The notes: generated from the sequence alone by a model not told the origin. A DNA stretch of 56,883 bases from Candidatus Eiseniibacteriota bacterium (GCA_005893225.1 VBOT01000052.1:1-56883), one strand, 5' to 3'; positions 17,070-25,643 are shown, numbered from the stretch's first letter. A program made the numbers and translations.

Positions 17070-19216
17070 GGCTCCCTGCTCCGCGCCGCCGCGGCGTCCG
17101 GAAGCTCGGCGCCGGCCGGACCGGCGGGGAGCGCCGCCGCGAGGGACGGCTCGCACCACAGCCGGCAAGGGCTCTTGAGCGGGAGCGGCGCGCCCGCCGC
17201 GGGCGACTGGCGCACCACCACTCCGGAGCCCTGGATCCGGGCCGGGACCTCGAGCCGGGTCAGCCGCCGGAGCGCCTCGCGCAGCGGCACGCCGGCGAGG
17301 TCGGGCAGCCGCGCCGCCGAGGAGTCCGCCGGCGGGGAGAGCCACACCGTGACGCTCGCGCCGCGCTCGACCGCCTGGCCGGCGGCCGGTTCCTGGGCGA
17401 GGACGCGCGGCCCCTCCCCGGCCAGGCGCGCCCTCAGCCCGACGTCCGCGAGACGCTGCTCCACCGCCTCGCGCCACAGGAGCCTCAGGTCCGGCACCGT
17501 CACCGGTGCGGGCGCGGGCGGCCTCGCCGCCACCGTGACGGGACCCGAGAGGATCGGGCTTTCCGGCAGTCGAAGCACGTCCAGCACCACCTCCCGGAAG
17601 ACCGGCGCCGCCACCTCGCCGCCGTAGTAGCGGCCGCCGCTCGGTTCGTCGATCACCACCACGCCGACCAGGCAGGGGTCGTCCGCCGGCACGAAGCCGG
17701 CGAACGAGGACAGGTACTTGCCCTTGCCGTAGGTCCCCACGTCCGCGTCGTATTTTTGCGCGGTTCCGGTCTTACCCGCCACCCGGAGCCCGGGGACGCG
17801 GGCGGCCCGCGCGGTGCCGCTGTCGACCACCGCCGTCAGCATCTCGCGCATCAGGCTCATGGTGCTGGCGGTGAACACCCGGTGGGCGGCCTCCGGCGCG
17901 ACGCGTCGCAAGGTGCGCCCCTCGCCGTCGCGGATCTCGCGCACCAGCATCGGGCGCATGAGCACGCCGCCGTTCGCGACCGCGGCGTAGGCGAGCGCGA
18001 GCTGCAGCGGCGTGACCGCAACCTCCTGGCCGATCGCGATGGTGGGACACGAACGCTGCGACCAGCGGGCCGGGCTCCGCAGCTTGCCTCCGGCCTCGCC
18101 CGGGAAGCGCGATCCGGTGAGGCTCCCGAAGCCCAGCGCGGTCGAGTAGCGATACAGCCGATCGGCCCCGAGCCTCAGCCCCAGCTTGCCCATGACGATA
18201 TTGCTCGACCAGCGCACCGCGTCGCGGAAGGTGAAGGCCGGCTGCTTGTGCACGTCGTGGAACACCGCGCCGGGCGCGATCGTCGCCTTGCCGTCCGCGG
18301 CCGCCTCGAACCACTGGTCGGGACGCGCCACTCCTTCTTCCAGCGAGGCGCTCGCCACCACCACCTTGTAGGTGGAGCCGGGCTCGAACTGGTCGGTGAA
18401 GGTCCAGTTGCGGGCGCGCCCCGGAGGCGAGTGCGGGACGTTGGCGGCCGCCAGGATCTCGCCGCTGCGCGGGTCGAGGAACAGCGCGAAGCCGCGCGCC
18501 GCCCGGAGCGTGTCGACCGCCTCCGCCAGATGGTGCTCGACGATCGCCTGGAGGTCGGCATCGAGCGTGAGCACGACCTGGTGCCCGTCCTCGGGACGCC
18601 GCTCCTGCCCCCGCTGGAGCTGGTGGGATCGGCCCCGCCCGTCGCGGAAGAGCGTGGTCCAGCCGGGGCGGCCGCGCAGCTCCTCGTCGCACATGCGCTC
18701 CAGGCCCTCGACCCCGACGTGGTCGATGTTGGTGCAGCCCAGGATCTCCTCGGCGGCGTTCCCGAGCACGTATTCGCGCCGGGTCTCGAGCGCCACGTAG
18801 ACGCCGCGCTGGCCGGCCCGGGCGATGCGCTCGCCGCGATCGGGCGGCACGCGCCGCGCCACCCGCACGAACCACGGCCGCGCCGCGAAGGCGCGCGCGA
18901 GCCGCGCGGGATCGAGGCCGAGGGCGCGCGCCAGAACGCGGGCGGTGGCGCGCGGATCCTTCATCTCGCGCGGGGCCGCCGAGATCGAGTAGGTGAGCAG
19001 GTCGCGCGCCAGCGGCCGGCCCCGCCGGTCGAGCAGCGGGCCGCGCACCGGCTCGAGCAGCACGCGCAGCTCCTGGTTGCGCTCGGCGCGCTCCGCGTAG
19101 TGGGAGTGACGGAAGACCTGGAGCCATGCGGCGCGCGCCCACAGGCACGCGAGACCCAAGAAGAGACCGGCCGCAGCCACCAGCACCCGATTCCTGCGCA
19201 TTTCCCTGTGGGCCAA
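17066..19216 (-). CDS. ftsI: Peptidoglycan transpeptidase FtsI/PBP with two PASTA domains
   Basis: Class B penicillin-binding protein for septal cross-linking. The 716-residue product has one N-terminal transmembrane helix (about 10-30), a dimerisation/pedestal region, and a transpeptidase domain. Catalytic motifs are STYK (Ser281, Lys284), SSN at 337-339 and KTGTAQ from 482. Two PASTA repeats follow at roughly 573-627 and 636-690, then an Ala/Pro-rich tail. TTG at 19216 is taken as start because GGAGG lies seven bases upstream; ATG at 19201 is the alternative. Its stop overlaps the murE GTG. PASTA tails are best known from Spo-type and Gram-positive PBPs. Confidence 0.94.
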   Translation of the reverse strand: MAHREMRRNRVLVAAAGLFLGLACLWARAAWLQVFRHSHYAERAERNQELRVLLEPVRGPLLDRRGRPLARDLLTYSISAAPREMKDPRATARVLARALGLDPARLARAFAARPWFVRVARRVPPDRGERIARAGQRGVYVALETRREYVLGNAAEEILGCTNIDHVGVEGLERMCDEELRGRPGWTTLFRDGRGRSHQLQRGQERRPEDGHQVVLTLDADLQAIVEHHLAEAVDTLRAARGFALFLDPRSGEILAAANVPHSPPGRARNWTFTDQFEPGSTYKVVVASASLEEGVARPDQWFEAAADGKATIAPGAVFHDVHKQPAFTFRDAVRWSSNIVMGKLGLRLGADRLYRYSTALGFGSLTGSRFPGEAGGKLRSPARWSQRSCPTIAIGQEVAVTPLQLALAYAAVANGGVLMRPMLVREIRDGEGRTLRRVAPEAAHRVFTASTMSLMREMLTAVVDSGTARAARVPGLRVAGKTGTAQKYDADVGTYGKGKYLSSFAGFVPADDPCLVGVVVIDEPSGGRYYGGEVAAPVFREVVLDVLRLPESPILSGPVTVAARPPAPAPVTVPDLRLLWREAVEQRLADVGLRARLAGEGPRVLAQEPAAGQAVERGASVTVWLSPPADSSAARLPDLAGVPLREALRRLTRLEVPARIQGSGVVVRQSPAAGAPLPLKSPCRLWCEPSLAAALPAGPAGAELPDAAAARSREP

Positions 19217-19323
19217 ATCCTTTCCTCCCTGGAACGGCGGTTCACGCAGTCCGCCGGGCCGTCACAAGCGCGGTGCGGTGGTGCGGCCGGTCAGGACCGC
19301 ACGCCCGAAGACTCGATGGGGAT

Positions 19324-19761
19324 CTAGTTCACGGCGCGGCTGCGTGCCGTGGCTTCCGGCACCAGGGCGCGCGACGCCCTTTCCGCCCACGCCAGCAGCG
19401 AGACGGGCCGGCCGTCCGCCGCGGTGGGTCGATCGTCCGCCAGGTACTCGGACGGCAGGGCCACGATCTGTTCGGCATCCACGGGCCTGAGCCCGAGCTC
19501 GGCGGCGACCGGGGTGAGCTCGGCACGAGTGCTCTGGCGCTCCAAGGCGGCGCGCAGGAACTCGAGCCGGGCCTCGGCGCGCTGACTGGCGGCGCGCGCC
19601 TGCTCGAGACCCAGGCAGAGCTGGGTGACGCGCGAGGTCTGCCACACCTCGACCAGCAGCATCGCCACGACGGCCGCGGCGTAGAGCCACAATTCGGGTC
19701 TCGGCGTGCGGCCCTCGGGGAGCAACCAGAAGGGGCGGGAACGACGAACGGCGTGCATCAT
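19324..19761 (-). CDS. ftsL: Cell division protein FtsL-like
   Basis: A 145-residue bitopic protein: a short basic N-terminus, a hydrophobic helix near residues 24-40 (ELWLYAAAVVAMLLVEVW), then a helical, probably coiled-coil stretch with many Glu/Arg. The conserved-looking motif AAELGLRPVDAEQIVALP occurs about residues 86-103 and matches the end of FtsL/DivIC domains. Position between rsmH and the PBP gene is the classical place of ftsL. The ATG at 19761 overlaps the rsmH stop as ATGA and has GGAGGAG upstream. The sequence family evolves fast, so position is part of the argument. A 107-base gap follows before ftsI. Confidence 0.82.
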   Translation of the reverse strand: MMHAVRRSRPFWLLPEGRTPRPELWLYAAAVVAMLLVEVWQTSRVTQLCLGLEQARAASQRAEARLEFLRAALERQSTRAELTPVAAELGLRPVDAEQIVALPSEYLADDRPTAADGRPVSLLAWAERASRALVPEATARSRAVN

Positions 19762-20720
19762 GAGGTTCTCCTCCGGAAGGCCCTGAGCCGCGCGCTGCGG
19801 GATCGCGGGTTCGAGGCCCTCTCCACGGACGTCGGGGTTACGACGTGGCGAGTCAGCGTTTCCCACGGCCCCTCGGCGGGCCGCGATGTCGGCAAAGGGG
19901 GCAGGCGGCGCGGCGCGGCCTGGATCCCGCGCAGCGCCTGCTTGATGGTCCGGTCCTCGAGGGAGTGGAAGGCGATGGTCACCACGACGCCGCCCGGGCG
20001 CATCGCCGCGGGCAGCCAGGAGAGCGCCGCCTCGAGCTCCTCCGCCTCCTCGTTCACCCACCGGCGCAGGGCCTGGAACACCTGGGCGAGACGGCGCGGA
20101 TGCGCGCGCCCGCCGAGGCACCTCTCGACGGTCGCGACCAGCGCGCTCGTGGTCTCGAGGCGGCCGGCGCGGGCCGCGCCGGAGATCGCGCGCGCCAGGT
20201 GGGCGGCGCGGGGGACCTCGCCGTGGCGCCGCAGCACCTCCGCCAGCTCGCGCTCTTCCACGCGCTTGAGCGCCTCGGCGGCGGGGGTCCCGGATCCGGG
20301 ATCCATGCGCAGGTCGAGCGGACCCTCGGCCATGAAGCTCATGCCGCGCTCGGGGTCGTCGAGCTGCCGCGACGAGAGGCCGAGGTCGAACAGCGCCCCC
20401 GCGAAGGGCTCGCCCCCGTGACGGCGGTGGATCTCGGGGAGCTGGCGGAAAGAGGCCTGCTCGACGATCACGCGAGCCCCCAGGGTTGCCAGGAGCCCGC
20501 GCGCGTGGGCCACGGCCGCGGGGTCGCGGTCGCAGCCGAGTAGCCGGGCCTCCGGCTCCGCCTCGAGCAGGGCCCGGGCGTGCCCGGCCTCCCCGAGCGT
20601 GGCGTCGAGGTAGAGGCCGGGGCCGTTCCGGAGGAAGCCGAGGGTCTCCTGCAACAGCACCGGTCGATGGCGGCCGGGTGTTTCCACGGCGGTGCTCCCC
20701 GGCTCATGAGGCCCACTCAC
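19758..20720 (-). CDS. rsmH: 16S rRNA (cytosine-1402-N4)-methyltransferase RsmH
   Basis: SAM-dependent methyltransferase that modifies C1402 of 16S rRNA; the gene is the usual second member of dcw clusters (mraW). The 320-residue protein starts its conserved part at HRPVLLQETLGFL, has the SAM site YLDATLGEAGHARALLE, FDLGLSSRQLDDPERGMSF, LRMDP, and the C-terminal TIAFHSLEDRTIKQAL and NPRSRSARLRAFRR. The N-terminus overlaps the STAS gene by 17 bases and the stop overlaps ftsL, indicating a coupled unit. Confidence 0.96.
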   Translation of the reverse strand: MSGPHEPGSTAVETPGRHRPVLLQETLGFLRNGPGLYLDATLGEAGHARALLEAEPEARLLGCDRDPAAVAHARGLLATLGARVIVEQASFRQLPEIHRRHGGEPFAGALFDLGLSSRQLDDPERGMSFMAEGPLDLRMDPGSGTPAAEALKRVEERELAEVLRRHGEVPRAAHLARAISGAARAGRLETTSALVATVERCLGGRAHPRRLAQVFQALRRWVNEEAEELEAALSWLPAAMRPGGVVVTIAFHSLEDRTIKQALRGIQAAPRRLPPLPTSRPAEGPWETLTRHVVTPTSVERASNPRSRSARLRAFRRRTS

Positions 20721-21159
20721 GGGTCCGCCGCAACGGCTCGGGGGGGTCCTGCGACTCGGCCGGGGCCGGGGCGAGACGGCCCTCGCACCCGGCGAGGCGC
20801 AAGAGGTCGAGCAGGTGGTGCGAAAGCCCGTCCACGAGGATCCGTCCCGATTGCCGCTCGAAGCGGGCCAGCGCCTCGATCAGGGCCGGTACCTGACGGG
20901 ACTCGATGTCATGGAGGCGCGAGCAGTCCAGATGGAGGCGGCGCACCCCGCGCGCGGCGAGATCGTCGAGCGTTCGCGAGAGGCGCTCCACGGCGATGCG
21001 CTCGAGCCACCCCCGCACCTGGAGCAGCGCCGTCGTCTCGCCGCTCCGCTCGCGCAGCTCGACGCGCGCCGAGGCTCCGTGGCGGGCGTGGTTCAGCTCG
21101 AGATTGAGCGCCAGCGGCACCGCGCCACGTACCCCGTCGGCCTTCGACACCACGATCAC
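20704..21159 (-). CDS. STAS-domain protein (anti-sigma factor antagonist-like)
   Basis: A 151-residue protein between mraZ and rsmH. The middle part (about residues 42-125) follows the STAS fold pattern: a beta strand (TTALLQVRGWL), a helix (VERLSRTLDDLAARG), a strand (RRLHLDCSRL), then DIESRQVPALIEALARFERQ. There Ser87 sits where anti-anti-sigma proteins carry the phosphorylated serine. A further strand and helix and a Pro/Glu-rich tail follow. The ATG at 21159 overlaps the mraZ stop as ATGA and its 3' end overlaps rsmH, so it is a true operon member. Partner kinase or sigma factor is not in the window. The STAS call is by pattern only. Confidence 0.7.
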   Translation of the reverse strand: MIVVSKADGVRGAVPLALNLELNHARHGASARVELRERSGETTALLQVRGWLERIAVERLSRTLDDLAARGVRRLHLDCSRLHDIESRQVPALIEALARFERQSGRILVDGLSHHLLDLLRLAGCEGRLAPAPAESQDPPEPLRRTREWAS

Positions 21160-21602
21160 TCCCCTCCGAAGACTTCCTCGCCGAACTCCTCGAACTGGCT
21201 ATCCGCCTCGGCCATCGCCTTCTCGTGACGCTTCGGGTTCCAGATCTCCACCCGGTCAGGCAGACCGTGCAGGACGGCTTCCCTTTCCAATCCCGCACGG
21301 CTCATCAGTACCGATGGAATCGTGACGCGTCCCTGCGAATCCACCGGCACCTCCTTCACGTTGTTGAAGAATGCTCGCGAGAACTTCCGGCCCTTCCGGC
21401 CCCCCGAGCGCCGCTTGACGCGCTCGATCACTCCGTTCCACTGCTCCGGGGTGTAGAGCGCGAGGCAGCCCTCGAAGAACGCGACCAGATAGAAGCTCTT
21501 GATGGGCTGCTTGCGCCCGTCGGGGCGTCGCACCTCGGCCGGGATTGCAAGTCGGCCCTTGTGATCGATGGCGTAGGACTCGGTGCCATAGAAGGACGTC
21601 AT
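21156..21602 (-). CDS. mraZ: Transcriptional regulator MraZ
   Basis: AbrB-like DNA-binding protein that controls its own dcw operon in other bacteria. The 148-residue product has two swapped-hairpin repeats: FYGTESYAIDHKGRLAIPAE at residues 4-23 and NNVKEVPVDSQGRVTIPSVL about 80-99. Both carry the DxKGR/DxQGR core. It is the first gene of the dcw operon and is preceded by four tandem MraZ boxes and a promoter. The ATG at 21602 has only a weak GAGG upstream. Its stop overlaps the STAS gene. Confidence 0.96.
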   Translation of the reverse strand: MTSFYGTESYAIDHKGRLAIPAEVRRPDGRKQPIKSFYLVAFFEGCLALYTPEQWNGVIERVKRRSGGRKGRKFSRAFFNNVKEVPVDSQGRVTIPSVLMSRAGLEREAVLHGLPDRVEIWNPKRHEKAMAEADSQFEEFGEEVFGGE

Positions 21603-21624
21603 GCGCGTTCGAGAGGGTCCTCAA

Positions 21625-21664
21625 GGTTCACCACCGATCACCACTATTCCCCACTTTTCCCCAC
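21625..21664 (-). promoter_or_regulatory. Four tandem MraZ-binding boxes
   Basis: Read on the minus strand, four consecutive 10-base units occur: GTGGGGAAAA, GTGGGGAATA, GTGGTGATCG, GTGGTGAACC. The GTGG(G/T)GA core with exact 10-base spacing matches the known MraZ operator pattern of TGGGN-type direct repeats upstream of mraZ. The array begins at about the expected transcription start and ends 22 bases before the mraZ ATG, fitting repression by occluding early transcription. Confidence 0.88.
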
Positions 21665-21671
21665 GCGGCGC

Positions 21672-21700
21672 ACCATATTTCGGCCTGGAAGGGATGTCAA
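21672..21700 (-). promoter_or_regulatory. Promoter of the dcw operon (PmraZ)
   Basis: On the minus strand a perfect -35 TTGACA (21700-21695) is followed by a 17-base spacer and a -10-like TATGGT (21677-21672, four of six consensus bases). Transcription should start near 21665, directly at the first MraZ box. The stretch is AT-rich against a very GC-rich background, which also supports a sigma-70-type promoter. Confidence 0.8.
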
Positions 21701-21719
21701 AACAAATCGCGGCCATCTC

Positions 21720-21737
21720 CCTGCACGCACGTGCAGG
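21720..21737 (-). terminator. Hairpin after the upstream glycan gene
   Basis: CCTGCAC-GTGC-GTGCAGG forms a perfect 7-bp stem with a 4-base loop, nine bases after the stop of the membrane glycosyltransferase gene (minus strand) and just upstream of the dcw promoter. There is no immediate U-run; a T-rich ATTTGTTTT follows only some 13 bases later. It may be a weak terminator separating the glycan transcript from dcw. Confidence 0.35.
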
Positions 21738-21745
21738 AATCAGAA

Positions 21746-23257
21746 TCAGCGAGGCGACGACAAGCGATCGAAGATCGACCAGTCGATGCGATAGAAGGAG
21801 TAGGGACCCGCGGCGCCGAGCGGCGTGATGCATTCGCGATAGGGGCTGCGGCGCGCGAGGTCGTAAGGCGCGCCATTCCGCTCGACCACGAACATCGGGC
21901 GTCCCACCGACTCGAAGCGCAGCCCCGCCACCGCCTGCTCGAGTCCCTCGCGCTCGAGCAGCGGCGCCATCGCCGGCGTGATTCCTCCGCTGAGATCGAG
22001 CACCGGGTGCCCGCTGAAGAATCCGATCGCGCCGACCTCGGGCGAGGCGATGCTCGAGGCGGGCGGAGCGTGGCGGCCGAACCACCTTCCCCATTTCACC
22101 AGCGAGCCCTCGAGCGCCCGGCTCTCGGCGATCGCCTGCGGCACCGCCGCGGTGGCGTAGAGCGTGAGACTCTGGGCAATCATGAGGATCGCGAGGGCGG
22201 CTCCGAGCATCACCGCCTGGGCGCGGCGCCGCGGCCCCGGCTCGGGCCCCAGCCACCAGCGCTCGCTGGCGCGCCACGCCAGCCACTCCAGCACCGGGAT
22301 GACGAGCAGCAGATGGCGCGAGACCACCGGGAACCCGCGCGAGGCGAAAAGCGCGGGCAGCGCCGCGACCCACACCCAGGGCAGCCAGCGCTGGGTGTTC
22401 TCGCGCCGGGGCCACGAGCGCGGCCCGTCGAAGAGCAGCGCGAGCCCGAGCGCCACGAGGGCCACGCCGTCGCTCGCCCCGACGATGCCCGCCTGCCGCG
22501 CGAGATGGGCGAGACGCGCGGCCGGGCGATCGGCAAGCGGCACCGTGACCGAGAGGACCTGCGGCCAGAACGTGCCGAAGTAAAGGCGCGAGAAGCCGAG
22601 CCACGAGCCGTAGATCAGCGCCGGCGGCATCAGCCCGAACGCCAGGCGCCGCACGCCGGCGCGGTTCTGGGCATCGACGATCAGCAGCATCAGCCACAGC
22701 ACGAGCAGGAACACCGCCTCGGGCCGGACCAGACACGCGAGCCCCCACAGCGCCCCGGTTCGGATCGGGCGCGCGCCCCAGGTCTTGCCCTCGGTGATGG
22801 CCGCGAAGCCCGCGAGGACGAGCGCCACCGCGAGCGGCGTCTCGAGCCCGGCGGTCGACCAGCGCAGCATCCACGCGTTCGCGGACCACGCCACGGTGGC
22901 CAGCGCGCGCAGCGCCGGCAGCTCGAGCGTCCGCCGCATGAGCTGGAGGAAGATCCCGACCGAGGCCAGCGAGGCGATGGCGGCGAGGACGCGGGCCACC
23001 GTGAGCCCGTCCCCACCGAGGGCCATGCCGTCGGCGATCAGCCCCACCCACAGCGGGGTCGCGCATCCGTACACGCGCTCGCCCAGGTTGAACACCAGCC
23101 CCTGCCCGGCGGCGAGATGCCTGGCGTACTGGAGCTGGAAGAAGGTGTCGTCGGAGAGCATGCCGCGCAGCGGCCACATCAGAGCCGCCATGAGCAGGAG
23201 CCCGGCCACGAGGCCGAGCCGCTCGACCCGCGTGAGCGGGCTCGCAGGAACGCTCAC
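21746..23257 (-). CDS. Polytopic GT-C-like (ArnT/PMT-like) membrane glycosyltransferase
   Basis: A 503-residue membrane protein with about ten hydrophobic segments. The first periplasmic loop carries acidic residues in LSDDTFFQLQYARHLAAGQG, followed by LGERVYGCATPLWVGLIAD. This resembles GT-C enzymes that use polyprenyl-linked sugars, where a DD/DE motif in the first loop is catalytic. A soluble C-terminal part of about 90 residues (from ASPEVGAIGFFSGHPVLDLS) faces the periplasm. GTG at 23257 overlaps the preceding glycosyltransferase stop as GTGA. It is the last gene of the glycan locus before the dcw promoter. Substrate unknown. Confidence 0.72.
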   Translation of the reverse strand: MSVPASPLTRVERLGLVAGLLLMAALMWPLRGMLSDDTFFQLQYARHLAAGQGLVFNLGERVYGCATPLWVGLIADGMALGGDGLTVARVLAAIASLASVGIFLQLMRRTLELPALRALATVAWSANAWMLRWSTAGLETPLAVALVLAGFAAITEGKTWGARPIRTGALWGLACLVRPEAVFLLVLWLMLLIVDAQNRAGVRRLAFGLMPPALIYGSWLGFSRLYFGTFWPQVLSVTVPLADRPAARLAHLARQAGIVGASDGVALVALGLALLFDGPRSWPRRENTQRWLPWVWVAALPALFASRGFPVVSRHLLLVIPVLEWLAWRASERWWLGPEPGPRRRAQAVMLGAALAILMIAQSLTLYATAAVPQAIAESRALEGSLVKWGRWFGRHAPPASSIASPEVGAIGFFSGHPVLDLSGGITPAMAPLLEREGLEQAVAGLRFESVGRPMFVVERNGAPYDLARRSPYRECITPLGAAGPYSFYRIDWSIFDRLSSPR

Positions 23258-24552
23258 GCCCGCTCCCCCTTCAGGCGCTCGAGCAGCTCCGCGAGCCGCG
23301 CCGCGAGTCGCTCCCGCGTGTTCGAGGCCAGCCACGCGGGCGGGCTGGCGCCCTGACGCTCGCCTTCTTTCCACGCCAGATAGTGCCTCTCGATCAGGGC
23401 TGCGAGCGCTCCGCGGTCGCCGGGGTCGATCACCGTGCCCCCGCCCTGCCGCACCAACTCGGACGCCTCTTCGCCGGTACCAAGCAGCGCCCCGAGCGGC
23501 CGGCCGGCGTCCAGGTACTCGTAGAGCTTGCCGGGCACCATGCTGGGGCAGTCGCGAGGCTTCCACAGCAGCAGCAGGTCGGCGCGGCGCTGGAGTGCCC
23601 TCGCCTCGCGATGGGGCAGCGGGCCGCTGAACTCGACGATCCCGGTGAGCCCGAGCGCCACGGCGCGATCGGCGTAGCCCGAGTCGAAGGGGCCGGCGAG
23701 CCGCGCCCGCACGCGCCGCCGAGCCTCGGGTCGCCGCGCCAGCAACTCGTGCAGCGCCTCGAGGAACACCTCGGTGTCGGGCATCTGCGACAACATGCCC
23801 GTGTAGGCGATGAGGAACTTGTCGGGGTGGGCCGGGGCGGAGGCCGGATCGCCGGGCGTTTCGGTCTTGGGCTCGTAGCCGTTGGGCAGGTGCTCCACCT
23901 TTCCCGCGCACACCCGGTCGGGGCGCGCGGCGAGCGAAGCGGCGTGGGTGCGCGAGGCGGCGAGGATCAGGTCCGCGCCCTCGAGCACCCGGCGCTCGAG
24001 GCCCGCCTGGGCGGCGCGGTGCCAGGCGGTGACCGGGCGGCGGAGGTGAAGCCCCACCCACGGGTCGCGGAAGTCGGCGACCCACGGAATCCCGAAGCGG
24101 CGCCGGAGGTCGAGCGCGGCCATGTGGACGCTGTCGGGCGGAGAGCTCGACAGCAGGGCGTCGAAGCCGCCCGCCTGGAGCCGGCGCCGCGCCGCCGCGC
24201 GGGCGCGCCGCGCCCAGCCGGCGTAGGAATCGGGCAGCAGCCACCAGTCGCCGAGCGCCCGCCAGCGCGCGAACTCCCGGCCCGAGCGCCGCCCCGACTG
24301 GCGCCGCCAGCGCAGCCAGAGCGAGAGCGCGCTCCCGCCCTCGACCCTCACCACCTCGGTGGCCGGGGGCACGCGCTCGAGCAGGCTCGGGTCCGTGACC
24401 CAGTAGTCTTCCATGCCGGCGCACACCACGGTGCAGCTCCATCCATGAAGAGGCAGATAGCGCGTGAAGCCGAGCACGCGGTGCACCCCTCCACCCGCGA
24501 GCGGTGGATAGAAGTAGCACACGATGAGGAGCCGGCGCGCGGGCCCTCTCAC
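23254..24552 (-). CDS. Glycosyltransferase, GT4/GT-B type
   Basis: A 432-residue GT-B protein. It begins LLIVCYFYPPLAGGGVHRV, the N-terminal Rossmann start with a glycine loop found in family 4 enzymes. FDALLSSSPPDSVHMAALDL and IPWVADFRDPWVG follow, then a C-terminal Rossmann domain with LIAYTGMLSQMPDTEVFLEAL and PGKLYEYLDAGRPLGALLG as the donor-binding region. GTG at 24552 overlaps the upstream gene as GTGA and its stop overlaps the membrane protein gene. Cytoplasmic or membrane-associated; donor and acceptor are unknown. Confidence 0.85.
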   Translation of the reverse strand: MRGPARRLLIVCYFYPPLAGGGVHRVLGFTRYLPLHGWSCTVVCAGMEDYWVTDPSLLERVPPATEVVRVEGGSALSLWLRWRRQSGRRSGREFARWRALGDWWLLPDSYAGWARRARAAARRRLQAGGFDALLSSSPPDSVHMAALDLRRRFGIPWVADFRDPWVGLHLRRPVTAWHRAAQAGLERRVLEGADLILAASRTHAASLAARPDRVCAGKVEHLPNGYEPKTETPGDPASAPAHPDKFLIAYTGMLSQMPDTEVFLEALHELLARRPEARRRVRARLAGPFDSGYADRAVALGLTGIVEFSGPLPHREARALQRRADLLLLWKPRDCPSMVPGKLYEYLDAGRPLGALLGTGEEASELVRQGGGTVIDPGDRGALAALIERHYLAWKEGERQGASPPAWLASNTRERLAARLAELLERLKGERA

Positions 24553-25643
24553 CGGGTCGCCCCGGGCTCCGGGTCCGGCGCCCCGGCGGGGCCATGGCCG
24601 CGCACCAGGGATTCGAACATCGACTCGATGCGGCTCATGTTGGCCGACCAGTCGCCGCGGCTCTCGATCACGCGCCGGTTCTTCGCCCGGGCCCGCTCGG
24701 CCCATGCGGGATCGTCGAGCACGCTCTCGACCGCCCGCGTGACTCCGGCCGCGTTCCCGGGCCCGAACAGGCGAGCTCCTTCCCCCTCGCTCACCCACTC
24801 GCGGTTCCCCTCGATGTCGCTCACCACCGGCACCGCCCCGCTCGCCATCGCCTCGAGCAACGAGAGCGAGGTCGAGTCGGAGCGCGAGGCCGAGAGGTAG
24901 ATCGACGCGCGCGCGAGCCAACCCGCCAGGGCTTCGGGTTCGAGCAAGCCCACGAACCGGAAGCGACCCGGGGGCAGGAGACGCGCGGCGAGCCGCTCGA
25001 GGGAGGCGCGCCGGCTGCCGTCGCCGGCCACCACCAGCCGTGCCCCCGGCCGGCGGGCCAGGACCGGGGCTACGCCGGCGAGCAGCGTGGGAAGGTCGTA
25101 GACCGGCTCGTGCATCCTCGTGCTCAGCAGCAGCTCCGGCTCGCGGGCCTCGGGTCGAGCGAAGCGCGCGAGGTCGACGCCCCAGGGGATCGCGTGCACG
25201 CGCTCGGCCGGCGCGCCCAGCTCCACCGCCGCCCGGGCCAGGTCCCCGCCGTCGGCGATCACGAGATCGGCGCGGCGCAGCACGAACCGCGCCCGCAGGC
25301 GCTGGAGCGGGTCGCGCCGGGCCGCCACCAGCAGATCCGAGCCCCACGCCGCCACCGAGATCGGCCGGAATCCCGAGAGCGACGCGATCACGCCGTAGTT
25401 GGGGACGTAGTGCGCGTCGATCAGATCGGGGCGGAACTCGGCGAGCGCGCGGCGGAGCGGTCCCGCCGCCAGCGGGTAGCGCAGGAAGTTGGGCAGCGAC
25501 GCGCGCGGCAGGGCCCGCGCCTCGAGGCCCTCGGGCCCGCGCTCCAGCGACCACACGGCCACGCTATGGCCGCGGGCGCGAAAGTGCTCCACCCAGCGCC
25601 GGGTGTGGATCACGGCGGCGTTGGACAGGGTGGCGATCCTCAC
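24549..25643 (-). CDS. Glycosyltransferase family 4
   Basis: A 364-residue GT-B enzyme. The N-terminal domain starts VRIATLSNAAVIHTRRWVEH and includes DLIDAHYVPNYGVIASL. The C-terminal domain has LLSTRMHEPVYDLPTLLAGV, RLVVAGDGSRRASLE and the E-x7-E type donor motif in SDSTSLSLLEAMASGAVPVV. This pattern is typical of family 4 retaining transferases. GTG at 25643 overlaps the acyltransferase stop as GTGA, and the gene's stop overlaps the next glycosyltransferase. It therefore belongs to a run of coupled glycan genes. Substrate unknown. Confidence 0.9.
   Translation of the reverse strand: MRIATLSNAAVIHTRRWVEHFRARGHSVAVWSLERGPEGLEARALPRASLPNFLRYPLAAGPLRRALAEFRPDLIDAHYVPNYGVIASLSGFRPISVAAWGSDLLVAARRDPLQRLRARFVLRRADLVIADGGDLARAAVELGAPAERVHAIPWGVDLARFARPEAREPELLLSTRMHEPVYDLPTLLAGVAPVLARRPGARLVVAGDGSRRASLERLAARLLPPGRFRFVGLLEPEALAGWLARASIYLSASRSDSTSLSLLEAMASGAVPVVSDIEGNREWVSEGEGARLFGPGNAAGVTRAVESVLDDPAWAERARAKNRRVIESRGDWSANMSRIESMFESLVRGHGPAGAPDPEPGATR

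Noticed and set aside
19217-19323. Possible promoter or small gene in the 107-base ftsL-ftsI gap
   Set aside because: No -35/-10 pair at proper spacing and no conserved peptide; only the GGAGG before the ftsI start is convincing.
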